NCBI RefSeq assembly: GCF_018130385.1
Contig: NZ_JAFCLU010000013.1
Location: 124,001-188,000 of the forward strand
Direction of reading: 5' to 3'
Length of the DNA: 64,000 nucleotides
From: Bradyrhizobium sp. AUGA SZCCT0283
GTDB lineage: Bacteria; Pseudomonadota; Alphaproteobacteria; Rhizobiales; Xanthobacteraceae
The position numbers were made by a program, and so were the translations under genes. The stretch's first letter is position 1. Each line of letters opens with the position of its first letter. Positions 61,692 to 64,000 of the stretch are shown here, in pieces. The notes under the pieces are model-generated. The model ran no database searches, had not been told where the DNA came from, and worked only from the letters and a program-made list of their open reading frames with translations.

Positions 61692-62459
61692 ATGAAGATA
61701 ATCCTCCCGCTCTTGATCGTCGCCGTCATCGGGCTGATGGGTCCGGCGCAGGCGCGATCCCTCGACATGATCCGCTCGTCTGGCGCGCTCGGGTTATGTG
61801 CTCATCCCAACTCGCTTCCATTTGCGAGCAAGGTTGGCGACCCTCCCGGGTTTCAGGTCGAATTGGGACGGGCGCTGGCACGCGAGCTCGGCGTCTCGCT
61901 GAAGCTCGACTGGATTATCACACGGTACCAGATGCGCAGCGCCGGCTGCGACATTCTTCTGGATGTCATTGCCGATCGCGAGGCGCAGAGCGAGACTAAT
62001 TTGAGGATCTCAAAACCCTACTATCGCACGGGCGTTGCTCTGGCTGTGCCGTCGGCCAGCAAGTTGACGTCGTTCAAGAGCCTGAACGAACACACGAAGG
62101 TTGGGGTTCAGGTCGGATCCATGGCGGCGATGATCATCGGCCAGCGGCGTGTGGCGACGTCGACTTTCGGGTTTGAGATCGACAGCCTCGAGGCTCTGGC
62201 CAACCATGAGATCGACGCGGCGGCGGTCACGCCGACGGCGGCGAGCTATTTCAATCTGACCCATCCGGACAAGGCGCTCCGCATATTGGATCGCGACGAG
62301 AGCGAGGCGAACCTCAATTGGAATGTCGCTGTTGGCATGGTCCGCCCGGATGACAGCCTGCGCGATGCGATCGATGCGGCTCTGGAGCGGCTGCGGGCCG
62401 ACGGCACGATCGATCGAATATACCGGCGTTATGGTGTCATCCTGCAATCGCCGAAATAG
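61692..62459 (+). CDS. MxaJ/XoxJ-like periplasmic binding protein
   Basis: 255-residue solute-binding fold protein with a signal peptide (MKIILPLLIVAVIGLMGPAQA). It belongs to the quinoprotein-dehydrogenase-associated group: LGLCAHPNSLPFASKVGDPPG, FQVELGRALARELGV, DILLDVIADREAQSE, GVQVGSMAAMIIGQRRVAT and ATLINW-type ending replaced by LNWNVAVGMVRPDDSL. XoxJ/MxaJ are thought to assist dehydrogenase maturation. Located directly after the cytochrome, in the order seen in xox clusters. A broken copy lies upstream on the other strand. Confidence 0.9.
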   Translation: MKIILPLLIVAVIGLMGPAQARSLDMIRSSGALGLCAHPNSLPFASKVGDPPGFQVELGRALARELGVSLKLDWIITRYQMRSAGCDILLDVIADREAQSETNLRISKPYYRTGVALAVPSASKLTSFKSLNEHTKVGVQVGSMAAMIIGQRRVATSTFGFEIDSLEALANHEIDAAAVTPTAASYFNLTHPDKALRILDRDESEANLNWNVAVGMVRPDDSLRDAIDAALERLRADGTIDRIYRRYGVILQSPK

Positions 62460-62829
62460 TTGCGCACCGGTGCGCGTCGTCGCGACTTTGCAGTGTTCTG
62501 ATATCAACGCTTGATCGGGCCAAGAGTCTCAACATTGACCGCATGGACTGACGGAACCGCCGTCATCAGGAGACTGCAGCACTTCCGATCGTTGGCCGAT
62601 GTCCGCTTTGAAGCGCACGACGGACTCAAGACGGACATCATCGCGCCATGGCTGAAAAGTGCCGACTAGAGACATTCGCGAGCCGTAGCCCGCTACCGCG
62701 ATCGGCGGCATTGGACATTTATGATGTTCCTATAACGCCAGCCAGCTTGCACTCTCGATTTTATATGCCGGCAAACCAATCTCTCTCGTGCGGTCGAAAA
62801 TCCCGGCCGAACGGAAAGGAGAATAACTC
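62460..62829. other. Gap after the binding protein gene
   Basis: 370 bases with no supported gene. A GATGTCCG and CGGACATC pair near 62598 and 62633 could form a weak hairpin. The last 25 bases hold AAGGAGAATAACTC, the ribosome binding site of the next small gene. Confidence 0.4.
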
Positions 62830-62985
62830 ATGTGTGCGCAGGTTGTTGTTCAGGAACGCCGCGCCCTTTTCGCGGAGTGGATGTCGAAAAAGTCCATGCG
62901 CCTGGCCGTGCTGCTCGGTGTCCTTCTGACTGTCAGCATTGCCGTCAACGCGATGATAATCCTTGCCGACGGCAGCAGGCCATGA
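62830..62985 (+). CDS. Small membrane protein (51 aa)
   Basis: 51-residue protein reading MCAQVVVQERRALFAEW, then a hydrophobic helix RLAVLLGVLLTVSIAVNAMI and a short end ADGSRP. AAGGAGA is 9 bases before the ATG, a strong site. The frame ends by overlapping the next small ORF in ATGA style. It has one predicted transmembrane helix and no recognised family. Confidence 0.6.
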   Translation: MCAQVVVQERRALFAEWMSKKSMRLAVLLGVLLTVSIAVNAMIILADGSRP

Positions 62986-63113
62986 ACGTGATACGAGATG
63001 CCCTGCGGCGCTGTGCCTGTTTTCCGGCGAAGTTGGGATATACTTGGTTGGCTTATCAGAGCCGCGATCTCGCTTTGGCGGGTTTGCTCCTCAACCGCCG
63101 AGTTGTCGCCTGA
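62982..63113 (+). CDS. Possible small protein (43 aa)
   Basis: ATG overlapping the previous stop starts a 43-residue frame, MNVIRDALRRCACFPAKLGY then TWLAYQSRDLALAGLLLNRR. It is basic with an amphipathic helical part. Translational coupling is the only support; it has no family and no ribosome binding site of its own. It may be read-through sequence before the next gene. Confidence 0.35.
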   Translation: MNVIRDALRRCACFPAKLGYTWLAYQSRDLALAGLLLNRRVVA

Positions 63114-63135
63114 GTGCCAAGCAGGAGTTGAACCG

Positions 63136-63996
63136 GTGGCCGACGTTGAATCGAAGCTGCGGCAGGACATCACACCGGCGCCCGATGCCGATCCTCTTTT
63201 GGGCCCGATGGCATTGGAGTTGGTGCGCTACCTTGCTTCAATTGCAATGACCGCCGCCGCGACGATCGTGGCCGTCAGCGTTGACAGCAAGGTGACCATC
63301 CCCAACCTATCCCTCGTATTTGTGGTTCCCGTGATCATCGCGGGCATTGGCCTCGGCTTGGGTCCGTCACTCTGTTCGGCGATACTTGGCGCTCTAGCCT
63401 TCAATTTTTTCCTTACCGAGCCTCGCTACACATTGGCCGTCGACGACCCGGCGAACATCTGGGCGATCGGACTGCTGTTTGTCGTCGGTCTCATCGTGAG
63501 TGGCGTTGCCTTTACCTCCCGCCGGAGGGCGCTGGAGGCGGCACTGTTAAGAAGGCAGGCGGCTGTGCTGCAAGGCTACAGCCGTGATGTCGTCGCGGCC
63601 GATAATCCGAACGCAATCGTCTCCATCACTTCGCAAGCTCTCGCAGCACTCTTCCAAGTTCCTGTCGTCGTGATGCTTGTTGCGGAGGGCAGGGTGGTTT
63701 CCCTTGACCAAGTCGGCGACGTAGAACCCCAGGAGGCCGAACTGGAGGCGGCGCGCTCCTCCCTGGAGACTGGAACTGCCGTGCGCAGCGGCGTTTACCC
63801 GAATCTGGCTTCGCGCTTTGACTTTTGGCCTGTGGAGACGGCCGAAGGCCAGAATGCCGTCATTGGACTCGCGTTCGACCCGGACGAACGTCCTTTGGCG
63901 CCAGACGTGCCGGTTAACATAGTTGCGCATGTTTTGGCGCTGGTGCTTGACCGTCAACATGCACGGGCTAGACACGATGCCCGGCCCGCAAGCTGA
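63136..63996 (+). CDS. DUF4118 (KdpD-like) membrane protein
   Basis: 286-residue protein with the four-helix DUF4118 sensor domain in residues 25-120 (VVPVIIAGIGLGLGPSLCSA and ALAFNFFLTEPRYTLAVDDP, the family core from KdpD), then a GAF-like region (SITSQALAALFQVPVVVMLV). It lacks any kinase domain; it ends 4 bases before the window end with a stop, so it is complete. Start is a GTG with AGGAG 10 bases upstream. It may sense envelope or redox state; role unknown. Confidence 0.85.
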   Translation: MADVESKLRQDITPAPDADPLLGPMALELVRYLASIAMTAAATIVAVSVDSKVTIPNLSLVFVVPVIIAGIGLGLGPSLCSAILGALAFNFFLTEPRYTLAVDDPANIWAIGLLFVVGLIVSGVAFTSRRRALEAALLRRQAAVLQGYSRDVVAADNPNAIVSITSQALAALFQVPVVVMLVAEGRVVSLDQVGDVEPQEAELEAARSSLETGTAVRSGVYPNLASRFDFWPVETAEGQNAVIGLAFDPDERPLAPDVPVNIVAHVLALVLDRQHARARHDARPAS

Positions 63997-64000
63997 ATCC

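Overview
The window looks like a chromosomal segment of a Bradyrhizobium-like alphaproteobacterium (order Hyphomicrobiales). The DNA is GC-rich, with a strong third-position G/C bias in the genes. The gene content fits this group: a PdhS-type histidine kinase, TakP-like TRAP transporters, paired Kup proteins, DUF2865 and DUF3551 proteins, and PQQ alcohol dehydrogenase genes. Two exact TTAA-N7-TTAA CtrA-type boxes and several families of palindromic intergenic repeats point the same way. This assignment is inferred from gene content; no database search was possible. I saw no rRNA or tRNA genes, CRISPR arrays, phage genes or intact insertion sequences.

Layout. 1-4 kb: the end of a C-P lyase operon (phnJ tail, phnK, phnL, phnM, phnN) plus a PPOX flavoprotein. 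4.3-5.3 kb: dusA. 5.3-11.4 kb: a gamma-resorcylate (2,6-dihydroxybenzoate) catabolic cluster of decarboxylase, two-component resorcinol hydroxylase, AAHS transporter and maleylacetate reductase, opposite a divergent MarR regulator; the ring-cleavage dioxygenase is not present. 11.6-18 kb: small membrane proteins, an aspartic protease, DUF1289, a sensor kinase, a GlxR-like reductase, a VOC protein and Mrp. 18-27 kb: two TakP-like binding proteins, an NhaD antiporter and two DctQ/DctM permease pairs that look like an old duplication. 27-35 kb: moaA, gph, rpiA, gor, a vapBC-type toxin-antitoxin pair, a 3-hydroxybutyryl-CoA dehydrogenase and a cysteine hydrolase.

35-47 kb: mostly housekeeping genes (class II DAHP synthase, dgkA, nadE, cysS, cimA) with accessory small genes. 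Upstream of cysS sit two large perfect hairpins with equal-length loops. 47-52 kb: an Atm1-type ABC exporter, psd and pssA (phosphatidylethanolamine synthesis), an RraA-like protein and a decayed Bug/TctC gene. 52.5-58.4 kb: a MotA/MotB pair and tandem kup genes. 58.4-62.5 kb: a PQQ alcohol dehydrogenase with the lanthanide-type aspartate, its cytochrome c, an MxaJ/XoxJ-like binding protein, and a frameshifted second copy of that binding protein on the other strand. 62.8-64 kb: small ORFs and a DUF4118 membrane protein.

How it fits together: the window is a patchwork of conserved housekeeping operons and nutrient-scavenging modules for phosphonates, aromatic acids, 2-oxo acids, alcohols and potassium. 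A 67-69 bp palindromic repeat occurs five times at gene 3' ends, and some copies carry intrinsic terminators. Best follow-up targets: the cysS leader hairpins, the five-copy repeat, the gra operator, the duplicated TRAP leader element, and the alcohol dehydrogenase that lacks the vicinal cysteine pair.
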